Origin: Flaviramulus sp. BrNp1-15
GTDB taxonomy: Bacteria > Bacteroidota > Bacteroidia > Flavobacteriales > Flavobacteriaceae
Length of the DNA: 64,000 nt
NCBI RefSeq assembly: GCF_022259695.1
Contig: NZ_CP092099.1
Span: 976,471 to 1,040,470 of the forward strand
Reading direction: 5' to 3'
Each line of letters begins with the position of its first letter. The first letter of the stretch is position 1. The notes under the pieces were generated by a model, which saw only the letters and a program-made list of their open reading frames with translations, was not told the origin of the DNA and did not search any database. The position numbers and the translations under genes are program-made. Below are positions 47,956 through 55,318 of this stretch, piece by piece.

Positions 47956-49311
47956 ATGAAAAAATATATCTTACTTTTTTTATTACCTGTTTTCTTTCAA
48001 TGTACAACTTCAGAGAAAAAACCTAAGGTTTTTAATGTATACGATTTTGGAGCCAAAGGCGATGGTATTACTAACGACCAACAAGCTATTCAAAAAGCTA
48101 TTGATGCTTGCAAAGGGTCTGGTGGTACGGTTTTGTTTTCAAAAGGAACTTTTTTAACCGGACAAGTATTGTTGGGTAGTGATATGACTTTAAATATTGA
48201 TAGTACTGCAACTATTTTGGGAATTCAATCTGATGCTGAAAGTGATTATCCGCATCATATGATTGAAACCAAATTTCCAAACCGTATGTTACAAGATTGT
48301 CAACGCCGATTAATTTATGGGAATCACGTGCAAAATGTTACCATAACAGGTAAAGGTAAAATTGATGGACAAGGCGATTACGAACCCTGGATGAATGTAA
48401 AAGAGCTGGGAACCGAAAAAGATAGACCATCCATTTTAGCGTTTGTTGGCTCAAAAAACATAACCGTTTCAGATATTACTATGGTTGACCCTGCGTGTTG
48501 GACACAGGTTTACATTGAATCGGATAGCGTTACTATTAGAAATATTAAAGTTCATACAGGAAATTTAACACCAAACCGTGATGGAATTGATATTGTAGAT
48601 TGCCATAATGTATTAATTGAAGATTGCGATATAAAATCTGAAGATGATGGTATTTGTTTTAAAAGCGGAAGTGAATATGGCTGTAAAAATGTAATAGTGC
48701 GTAATTGTATTATTGATAAGCTTAATGTAAATGCAGGTAATTGTTTTAAGTTTGGAACCGACGGTTTAGGTAGTTTTATGAATTTTGAAGTTTCTGGGCT
48801 CACATTAAAAAACGCTTATCAAAATTCTGCGTTGGTTATTGAATCTATGGATGGTGCTGTGATTGATAATATTTTGATTAGAGATTGCAACATAACTAAT
48901 TCTGGGCAAGCTATTTTTATGCTTTTAGCAGATAGAAAACGTACAGTACCCGATAGAAAACCACGTATTGGAACAATATCTAACATCCATTTTAAGAATA
49001 TTATTGGTAAAGATTTTACACAACAATATCCTTCTATAATTACTGGTATTCCTGGACACAACATACAAAATGTTACATTTGAGAATTTAAATTTTCAGGT
49101 AAAAGGCGGAATAGAAGCTACAAACCAAACTGTTATGGAATATGATGGGAAATACCCTGAAGGAAGCAAGTTTGGTAATACCAATACGCACGGGTTTTTT
49201 ATACGTCATACGGATAAAGTAGATTTTATTAACTGCAAAATAACAACTGATTTACCAGATGCTAGACCATGGTTAATACAGGAAAATGTTAAGTCTGCTA
49301 ATATTAATTAA
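47956..49311 (+). CDS. GH28-like right-handed beta-helix lipoprotein (divergent polygalacturonase family)
   Basis: 451 residues with lipobox VFFQC (Cys16). N-terminal NVYDFGAKGDGITNDQQAI is the GH28/pectate-lyase-like opening. Parallel beta-helix coils follow, and the GH28 active-site elements NRDGID (Asn207, Asp209) and SEDDGICFKSG (Asp230, Asp231) are present. The next canonical element, GHG with the catalytic-site His, is replaced by AGNCFKFG at about 260-267. Activity on polygalacturonate is therefore uncertain; it may be a GH28 with altered specificity. Co-directional with the (alpha/alpha)6 hydrolase 11 bases upstream. Confidence 0.8.
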   Translation: MKKYILLFLLPVFFQCTTSEKKPKVFNVYDFGAKGDGITNDQQAIQKAIDACKGSGGTVLFSKGTFLTGQVLLGSDMTLNIDSTATILGIQSDAESDYPHHMIETKFPNRMLQDCQRRLIYGNHVQNVTITGKGKIDGQGDYEPWMNVKELGTEKDRPSILAFVGSKNITVSDITMVDPACWTQVYIESDSVTIRNIKVHTGNLTPNRDGIDIVDCHNVLIEDCDIKSEDDGICFKSGSEYGCKNVIVRNCIIDKLNVNAGNCFKFGTDGLGSFMNFEVSGLTLKNAYQNSALVIESMDGAVIDNILIRDCNITNSGQAIFMLLADRKRTVPDRKPRIGTISNIHFKNIIGKDFTQQYPSIITGIPGHNIQNVTFENLNFQVKGGIEATNQTVMEYDGKYPEGSKFGNTNTHGFFIRHTDKVDFINCKITTDLPDARPWLIQENVKSANIN

Positions 49312-49344
49312 AACAGTTAGTTCTTTTTGATGGCTTCATCTTCA

Positions 49345-50478
49345 TCATCGTTTCCCTTTTCGTTTTTTATAGACGTTTTTCTTAGCTAAATCATTTTCAA
49401 ACCAAGTAAATTTATCTTGATAAAATTTCATAAAATCGGGTACACTTTCATGCCCAGGATGAGGTGCATAATAATGTGTGTCACTTCTACTGTCATTTCT
49501 CCAAACAAGCACATACGATAGACGCAACGCGTCACTCTTTATAAGATTTAATAATGTTTCTGTCCACCATGTTGTGTTTGGTATAGATTCTAAACCAGTT
49601 TCAGTAAAAGCAGCTAGTTTTTTCTTCTTTATGGCGTAATCTGAAACTATTTTTAATTTTTTATGTGCAGTATCTAAATCATATTGATCTCTTCCTAAAT
49701 CTGCATAATTATCCATACCAACCATATCTACCCATTCATCACCTGGGTAACGCTCTAAATATTCCTCTTCATTATTAAATTTGTTATCTGGAGAAAAGGC
49801 CCAAATAAAATTGTGCACATTTTTTTTATCTCTTAGGTATGAGGCAGTAAATTTCCATAGAGTTTTAAATTCGTCAACAGTACAATGTGGTTTTCCCCAC
49901 CAAAACCAATCTCCATCAAACTCATGATAAGGTCTAAAAATCATAGGAATTAATTCGCCATTTATACCTCTACAACTATTTGCCCATTCTGCAATACCAT
50001 CTAAAATATCTTTGTATTTTTCATGAGCATCACCATTAGGAATTAATCTGCGAACAACTGGTGTAGAAATTGAATCTCGCCAATAAAACCCACCAGGGCC
50101 AACAGGATTATAAAAATGCCAAGCGACAGTAATTATGCTACCTCTATTGTAGGCGTCTTGAACAATTTTTTTAAGACGAATTTTATGTTTTTCCGAGTCT
50201 TTACCTGTAAAATCTTTAAAATCGACACCTATCATGCCAGGGTGTGTGCCAACAACAGATTTTACATCTGAGCGGTCATCGTCACCAACCCAACCACGAC
50301 CGTATTCTGTAGCATGTTGATGAGCAAAAATGGTTCCTTTTTTCTGGATTTTCTTTAAGCTATGAAATAGTTTTTTAGTTTCTCTAGTCGCATTTTTGTC
50401 CATTAATTTCCATTGAGCATGTCCGAAAGTGCAATAAAAAATAAAGATAAATAGTAGTGAAGTGTTTTTGTATGCCAT
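49345..50478 (-). CDS. Glycoside hydrolase family 26 (beta-mannanase-type)
   Basis: 377 residues with a signal peptide (1-21, ending GHAQ). GH26 residues are in place: AWHFYNP near 119, the acid/base Glu186 in FRPYHEFDGDWFWWG, and the nucleophile Glu293 in AFTETGLE. GH26 enzymes are mostly endo-beta-1,4-mannanases, with some beta-1,3/1,4 xylanases. A basic C-terminal tail (KKNVYKKRKGKR) replaces any binding module. It starts 35 bases after the stop of the TonB receptor gene and is likely part of the fecR-receptor transcription unit, which ties the receptor to a mannan-like glycan. Confidence 0.92.
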   Translation of the reverse strand: MAYKNTSLLFIFIFYCTFGHAQWKLMDKNATRETKKLFHSLKKIQKKGTIFAHQHATEYGRGWVGDDDRSDVKSVVGTHPGMIGVDFKDFTGKDSEKHKIRLKKIVQDAYNRGSIITVAWHFYNPVGPGGFYWRDSISTPVVRRLIPNGDAHEKYKDILDGIAEWANSCRGINGELIPMIFRPYHEFDGDWFWWGKPHCTVDEFKTLWKFTASYLRDKKNVHNFIWAFSPDNKFNNEEEYLERYPGDEWVDMVGMDNYADLGRDQYDLDTAHKKLKIVSDYAIKKKKLAAFTETGLESIPNTTWWTETLLNLIKSDALRLSYVLVWRNDSRSDTHYYAPHPGHESVPDFMKFYQDKFTWFENDLAKKNVYKKRKGKR

Positions 50479-50513
50479 AGGGTTTTGATTAAAAACCTAA
50501 ATATACAATAACT

Positions 50514-52871
50514 TTAAAAACTCACCCTAAAACTTACATTTGGTGTTATACCCAACGATTCATTTTCAATTTTGTTTACCATATTGTTATCATCAAGCGT
50601 ATAGTAAGCGTTTAAAATATTTCTTTTATTAAGTACATTCCAAACCGATGCACCAATAGTTGCACGCGCAGTATCAGAAATATCGAAACCGTAAGTTGCA
50701 GAACAATCTAAACGTAAGTAATCATTTAAATTTGTACTGTTTGGACTTGAGTACGTAATCTCATTATCATCAGGACTATCAGTTTCACTTGGTTCTGTAC
50801 TTGGTTTTCCAGAGTGCCAATTTAAGCCCATAGCAAACTTAACATCGTTATACGTGTAAGTACTTGCAAACGTTAGGGCGTGTTGTATATCAGTATTATT
50901 AGGAAATTCTTCACCATTGTTTAAGTCGTTAAACTTATAATCATTGGTGCTGTAGGAATAAGACACCCAACTGCTAACAATATCACTAAATTGCTTGTTT
51001 AGTAAAACATCAATACCTTTTATTTTATAGCTGCCAATGGCGTTTACAAACTGATATTGGTTTTGAAAACCTTGACTTCGGGTGGTAATACCATCTACTT
51101 TCTTTATATAACCTTCGGCACTAATTAATAATTTGTTTTTGCTGTAATGAATTCCAGCAGAAGCTTGTTTGCTTTTTACTATTGGTACAGGGTAAATGTT
51201 TTTGCTATTTATGGTTTCAACCTCTGTTCTATTATTAGCTAATACCCAACGGCGATTTTCAATACCTAAAAAATCGTTTTGTAAATCGATGATTTGTGAA
51301 GTGGTCTGACTTTTAAATTCGCCTAAAACCTCAAATCTAAAATGGTTTAAAAAGCGTTGGCTGAAGCTGAGTCTTGGTTCTGCAAAAAACATATTAAATT
51401 TAGGTATATGGTTTAAACGTGTGCCAATAACAAGTTTTGTTTTAGCGTTATTTGATAAAAAACCAGCTTCACCATAAACAGCATGTGTTCTTAAAACGTT
51501 TCTTATAAAACTTCTAAAAACCGGATTATTAACATCTTCTAAATTGCTAATACCAACTTCAGTAAATTGATAACCACTATTAAATTTTAGTTGATGATTA
51601 TGAGTGTAATTAATATCTAGTTTAACAGCACCATCGTAAACTTCATTTTCTTGTATTAAACGCTGATTGTTTAAAATATCGTAATTAGTGGCGTCTAAAT
51701 CGTAATTGGTAACATAAACTTGCGAGGTTGTTGAAAGCTTTTCATTCCAATCTCTAGTATATGTTAATCCAACTGCTGAATTACGTTGGGTAAGTTCACT
51801 ATTTAAAGCTTCACTTGTATTATTACTTGTTGATTGCTCATCATAATTTAAGTCGTTAAACACATTAAAAAAATGTACTCTAACCTTATCTTTTTTTGTG
51901 ATATCATATAGGAATTTAGCCGTAACATCGTAAAAATAAAAAGACTCATTTTGAGAAATGGATGTGCCGCTATTTTTGGCATTTTCAAAATCGGAATCTT
52001 GAAAAATACGCTTTGAATATTGCTCAAAAGTTGAGGTGTTTATTAAGTCAGTAATAGAACGGCGTGTTGATATTTGTAATTCTGTTTTATTTGACAGAGG
52101 GATTTTAGCATAACCATCTGCGTTAATTAAATTAAAACCTAATCCGGCTTTAAATTCGTTATCAATATCATCGGGTAATTGCATGTCAATAATACTGGAA
52201 ATGCCATCGCCATATTTAGCTCGTGTACCATTTTTATATACATTCACATGTTTTGTAATGTATGGATTAAAGGCTGAAATGAGCCCAAAGAAATGCCCCG
52301 ATTGATACATTTTTATACCATCCCAAAGTAAAAGGTTCTGGTCGTGCGTACCACCTCGAACGTTGATGTTTGATACCGTTTCGTCGGCACTCAAAACACC
52401 AGGTAACGCCTGTATGGTTTGTAAAACATCGGGCTCAATTAAACCTGGTAAAATACCAAATGTTTCAGGCTTTATAGTAATTGAGCCATCATTTAACTTA
52501 GTGATTCCTGTGGTTAAATAATTGGTAACTATAACCTCTTTTAGCTTTTGTATGTTAAAGGTGTTAGACTTATCTGCTTTACCTTTTTTAATTACAATAA
52601 ACCTATTGTCTAGCAATTCAAAATCTAGATGGGTTTCTTGTTTTAGAAATTCTAAAGTTTTTTCCAATGAAAAATCTTCATCAGGCATTTTGCTTGTTTT
52701 GTCTTTTATAGTTTCATCTGCATAAGAAAAACTAATATTAAACTTATCTTCTAGCTGTTTTAAAATGTTGGCGAGTGGTTGCTTTTCTTCTTGAACGGTT
52801 TGTGCTTTTAGGGTGGCAACATTCAAAAAAAACAGTGATAAAATTATAGAAAGTAGCTCTTTCTTATTCAC
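50514..52871 (-). CDS. TonB-dependent receptor with STN signalling domain
   Basis: 785 residues: signal peptide (1-23), an STN (secretin/TonB N-terminal) domain (about 25-100, LANILKQLEDKFNISFSYAD ...), a plug with PDVLQTIQALPGVLSADETV and VRGGTHDQNLLLWDGIKMYQ, then a TonB barrel ending FRVSF. The STN domain transmits ligand occupancy to the FecR-type anti-sigma regulator in the inner membrane. Its start overlaps the fecR stop by 8 bases (translational coupling), and GH26 follows. It has no SusD partner in the window. Confidence 0.93.
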   Translation of the reverse strand: MNKKELLSIILSLFFLNVATLKAQTVQEEKQPLANILKQLEDKFNISFSYADETIKDKTSKMPDEDFSLEKTLEFLKQETHLDFELLDNRFIVIKKGKADKSNTFNIQKLKEVIVTNYLTTGITKLNDGSITIKPETFGILPGLIEPDVLQTIQALPGVLSADETVSNINVRGGTHDQNLLLWDGIKMYQSGHFFGLISAFNPYITKHVNVYKNGTRAKYGDGISSIIDMQLPDDIDNEFKAGLGFNLINADGYAKIPLSNKTELQISTRRSITDLINTSTFEQYSKRIFQDSDFENAKNSGTSISQNESFYFYDVTAKFLYDITKKDKVRVHFFNVFNDLNYDEQSTSNNTSEALNSELTQRNSAVGLTYTRDWNEKLSTTSQVYVTNYDLDATNYDILNNQRLIQENEVYDGAVKLDINYTHNHQLKFNSGYQFTEVGISNLEDVNNPVFRSFIRNVLRTHAVYGEAGFLSNNAKTKLVIGTRLNHIPKFNMFFAEPRLSFSQRFLNHFRFEVLGEFKSQTTSQIIDLQNDFLGIENRRWVLANNRTEVETINSKNIYPVPIVKSKQASAGIHYSKNKLLISAEGYIKKVDGITTRSQGFQNQYQFVNAIGSYKIKGIDVLLNKQFSDIVSSWVSYSYSTNDYKFNDLNNGEEFPNNTDIQHALTFASTYTYNDVKFAMGLNWHSGKPSTEPSETDSPDDNEITYSSPNSTNLNDYLRLDCSATYGFDISDTARATIGASVWNVLNKRNILNAYYTLDDNNMVNKIENESLGITPNVSFRVSF

Positions 52872-53760
52872 GCTTTAATGTTATAGTATTGTTGGTTTTA
52901 CTATATGTTACATGTAAAGGTAGGGTAATTGATTTTAATGCCACATCTAAATTGTCGTGTGTAAAACTACCTGTGAATAATTGTGTAGAGTCGATACCAA
53001 GTAATGTAATATCAACATTGTATTGTCTTTCAAACTCGGCAATAACCATTTTGTAAGGCAAACTTTTAAAAGTACTTTCGTTATTTAACCACGAAGGTGT
53101 TGAGCGGTTTTCTTTTTCTTTAGCAATAATTTTCCCATCGATAATTAAAAAACTGTCACCAGGTTTTAATTTCGTTTCTAGAGAATTGTGCGTAACCCCA
53201 ACTAATCCTTCGTAGCAAATAACCTCAAAGTAATTGTCCCAATGTTTTACATTAAATTGAGTACCATAAACCGTAACGGTTCCTGATTTTGTTATAACAT
53301 TAAATGAAGATCCTTTGGCAACTTTAAAAAAAGCTTCACCTTTAAGTTCTACATTACGTTCTTTTTTCCAATCTTTTTTATTGAATACTAACAATGATTT
53401 AGCGTTGAGGGAAACACTTGAAGCATCTGGTAGCTCTATGGTTGTTTTTTGAGCGTACTCTGTTTTTATAGTAGTATCTAACGTAGTTGTATAATAATAT
53501 AAACTAAAACAAACAGCCAGTATCGCTGCAACACGCATAAGTGGTTTAAACCAATGCTTAGGTTGTTGCTTTTTGCTTTTAATAGTAGATAATATGTTTT
53601 CTAATGCTGCAGAAGTATCGTAATTATCTACCTTAAAAGCTTGCAAACTAGTATTTAACTTTACTAAATCATTATAATCTTCAAGCTTTTTAAAAGCTTC
53701 AAGTTCTTGAGGATTTAGGTTGTTATCTAACCATTTTAATATGAGTTCTTCTCTGTTCAT
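52864..53760 (-). CDS. FecR family anti-sigma regulator
   Basis: 298 residues: cytoplasmic N-terminal part with LILKWLDNNLNPQELEAFKK (1-70, sigma-binding), a single transmembrane helix (about 73-91), the periplasmic FecR beta domain (about 100-205, YGTQFNVKHWDNYFEVICYEGLV), and a C-terminal DUF4974-type STN-like domain. It relays the receptor signal to the ECF sigma factor. It is separated from the sigma gene by a cation-transporter gene. A GGGTAGGAA...CTGTTATATAAT promoter-like motif lies 14-48 bases upstream of its start. Confidence 0.93.
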   Translation of the reverse strand: MNREELILKWLDNNLNPQELEAFKKLEDYNDLVKLNTSLQAFKVDNYDTSAALENILSTIKSKKQQPKHWFKPLMRVAAILAVCFSLYYYTTTLDTTIKTEYAQKTTIELPDASSVSLNAKSLLVFNKKDWKKERNVELKGEAFFKVAKGSSFNVITKSGTVTVYGTQFNVKHWDNYFEVICYEGLVGVTHNSLETKLKPGDSFLIIDGKIIAKEKENRSTPSWLNNESTFKSLPYKMVIAEFERQYNVDITLLGIDSTQLFTGSFTHDNLDVALKSITLPLHVTYSKTNNTITLKRE

Positions 53761-53773
53761 TTTCTTGTATTCA

Positions 53774-53808
53774 ATTATATAACAGTTATGTTTTGTTTTT
53801 TCCTACCC
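53774..53808 (-). promoter_or_regulatory. Candidate ECF sigma promoter of fecR-receptor-GH26
   Basis: On the minus strand GGGTAGGAA (53808-53800), 14 bases, then CTGTTATATAAT (53785-53774), ending 13 bases before the fecR ATG. The same two boxes at the same spacing precede the divergent lipoprotein gene at 55251-55285. It does not resemble the TTTG/TAnnTTTG housekeeping type. Confidence 0.65.
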
Positions 53809-53856
53809 TTGAATTGAAAAAAGGTTAATTTTTTAAATTCAAGTTTCATTAATAGT

Positions 53857-54651
53857 TTATTTTCCTAGTTTTAAAATTCTTATTGCACCTTGAATTACTA
53901 AAACAAAAACTATGGTTCCCACTATTAAATCGGGTTTGTTTGAATTAAACCAATTAACCAATAGGCCCGCACAAATAACGCCTAAATTAATAATGATATC
54001 GTTTGAAGTAAAAATCATACTCGCTTTCATGTGTGCTTCTTTTTTGCTTTTAGATTTTTGAAGTAATAAAAGGCAAATGCCATTTGCAATTAAGGCTAGT
54101 ATTGAAACTACAATCATGGTTGAAAAATCTGAAAGTTTTTCTGTTCCAAAAAAGCGTCTTAAAACTTCTAAAAACCCAATAAAAGCCAATGTTATTTGAA
54201 AATACCCTGCAAGTTTTGCAACTTGTTTTTTTCGGGTTATTGTTTTACCAACAGCAAAAAGACTCAATCCGTATACAAAGGAGTCGGCAAGCATATCTAA
54301 ACTATCGGCTACAAGCCCCATTGATTTAGAAATAATACCCGTAGTCATTTCTATAACAAAAAAGAGGAAGTTAATAGCAAGAACTGACCAAAGCAGTTTT
54401 TTTTGATTTGAGTTTTCTAGAAACTCGGTTTGCTCAGTTTGTTCAGTAATTAGTTTTTTTTCGCCTAAGTTTAGTTCATTTATTAATTTTTCAATTAGGT
54501 TAATTTGCCCTGTATGAAACACGGTTAATTTTCTGTTTGAAATATCAAATTCAAGATTTTTAATACTAGAAATACCATCTAACTTCATCCGGATTAAGTT
54601 TTCCTCAGAAGGACAATCCATTTTGGTAATTTCAAATATTGTTTTTTCCAT
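53857..54651 (-). CDS. Cation diffusion facilitator-type transporter with N-terminal HMA-like domain
   Basis: 264 residues. Residues 1-70 form an HMA-like ferredoxin fold with a single-Cys metal motif TKMDCPSEEN (Cys13). After a charged linker, six transmembrane segments follow, with the CDF site GLVADSLDMLADS in the second helix (Asp116, Asp119, Asp123) and FTSNDIIINLG in the fifth, where the usual His is replaced. The CDF C-terminal dimerisation domain is missing. It should export a divalent metal such as Zn or Co. It is inserted between the sigma factor (4 bases away) and fecR. Confidence 0.82.
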   Translation of the reverse strand: MEKTIFEITKMDCPSEENLIRMKLDGISSIKNLEFDISNRKLTVFHTGQINLIEKLINELNLGEKKLITEQTEQTEFLENSNQKKLLWSVLAINFLFFVIEMTTGIISKSMGLVADSLDMLADSFVYGLSLFAVGKTITRKKQVAKLAGYFQITLAFIGFLEVLRRFFGTEKLSDFSTMIVVSILALIANGICLLLLQKSKSKKEAHMKASMIFTSNDIIINLGVICAGLLVNWFNSNKPDLIVGTIVFVLVIQGAIRILKLGK

Positions 54652-54655
54652 TTAA

Positions 54656-55171
54656 CTACAACTCCTTAATATCCTTCCTCAACTTTTCCAAAGCGCCATA
54701 AATACGTTTCTCAACCGCTTTGGTCGAGATATCTAAAATTTCAGCAATTTCTTTAAAGCGTTTACCTTCAACACGGTTCATCATAAACGCTTCGCGTTGT
54801 GCATCGGTTAAATTACTTAAAGCTTTTTGAAGTTTATTATTATATTCAGTTTCTTGCATTAAAAATTCAGGACTCTCATTAGTATGTGTTTTAGGTTTAG
54901 TTTGCTGGTGTTTTAAAACCACTTTTTGGTGTGCCACTTCATTAAGCATTAAATTATTGGCAGTTGTAAAAACAAAACTCTTAGCTTTTTCGGGCGAAAC
55001 TTTGGCGCAATTTTCCCAAAGTTTAATAAAAGCCTCTTGCACTTTGTCTTTGGGGTTTAGTAATTCGCCAAATTTATAGTATAAAAAATTGTGTAAATCT
55101 TTAGCGTGTTTGTTAAATAAGGAAGAAAAAATATTTTCTTCGCAAATATTATCGTGCAATTGTTTGCTCAT
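54656..55171 (-). CDS. ECF-type RNA polymerase sigma factor (FecI-like, sigma-70 family)
   Basis: 171 residues from the ATG at 55171; a GTG 7 codons upstream (55192) is less likely. Sigma region 2 (about 15-80: DLHNFLYYKFGELLNPKDKV then FIKLWEN) and region 4 (about 115-165: LTDAQREAFMMNRVEGKRFK, then ISTKAVEKRIYGALEKLR) are present. It directs RNA polymerase to target promoters when released by FecR. It starts a minus-strand unit with the cation transporter and is divergent from the repeat lipoprotein gene, whose upstream region carries a candidate target promoter. Confidence 0.93.
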   Translation of the reverse strand: MSKQLHDNICEENIFSSLFNKHAKDLHNFLYYKFGELLNPKDKVQEAFIKLWENCAKVSPEKAKSFVFTTANNLMLNEVAHQKVVLKHQQTKPKTHTNESPEFLMQETEYNNKLQKALSNLTDAQREAFMMNRVEGKRFKEIAEILDISTKAVEKRIYGALEKLRKDIKEL

Positions 55172-55250
55172 ACTTAGTGTTGGTTGTAGCACTAAAATAA
55201 GGCTTTTTAGAATTTAGGATTTCAATTTTTTTAAATTTTTTCTAAAAAGA

Positions 55251-55285
55251 GGGTAGGAATTTTTAAAGTTATCCTGTTTTATAAT
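55251..55285 (+). promoter_or_regulatory. Candidate ECF sigma promoter of the repeat lipoprotein
   Basis: GGGTAGGAA (55251-55259), 14 bases, CTGTTTTATAAT (55274-55285), ending 33 bases before the ATG. It matches the fecR upstream motif in 9 of 9 and 11 of 12 positions with the same spacing. Confidence 0.65.
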
Positions 55286-55318
55286 CAAAAAGCTATGTTA
55301 AACCCAAAATCAATTATC

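Noticed and set aside
54656-55192. GTG start for the ECF sigma factor at 55192
   Set aside because: The ATG 21 bases downstream gives the usual sigma N-terminus, and the added residues show no family similarity.
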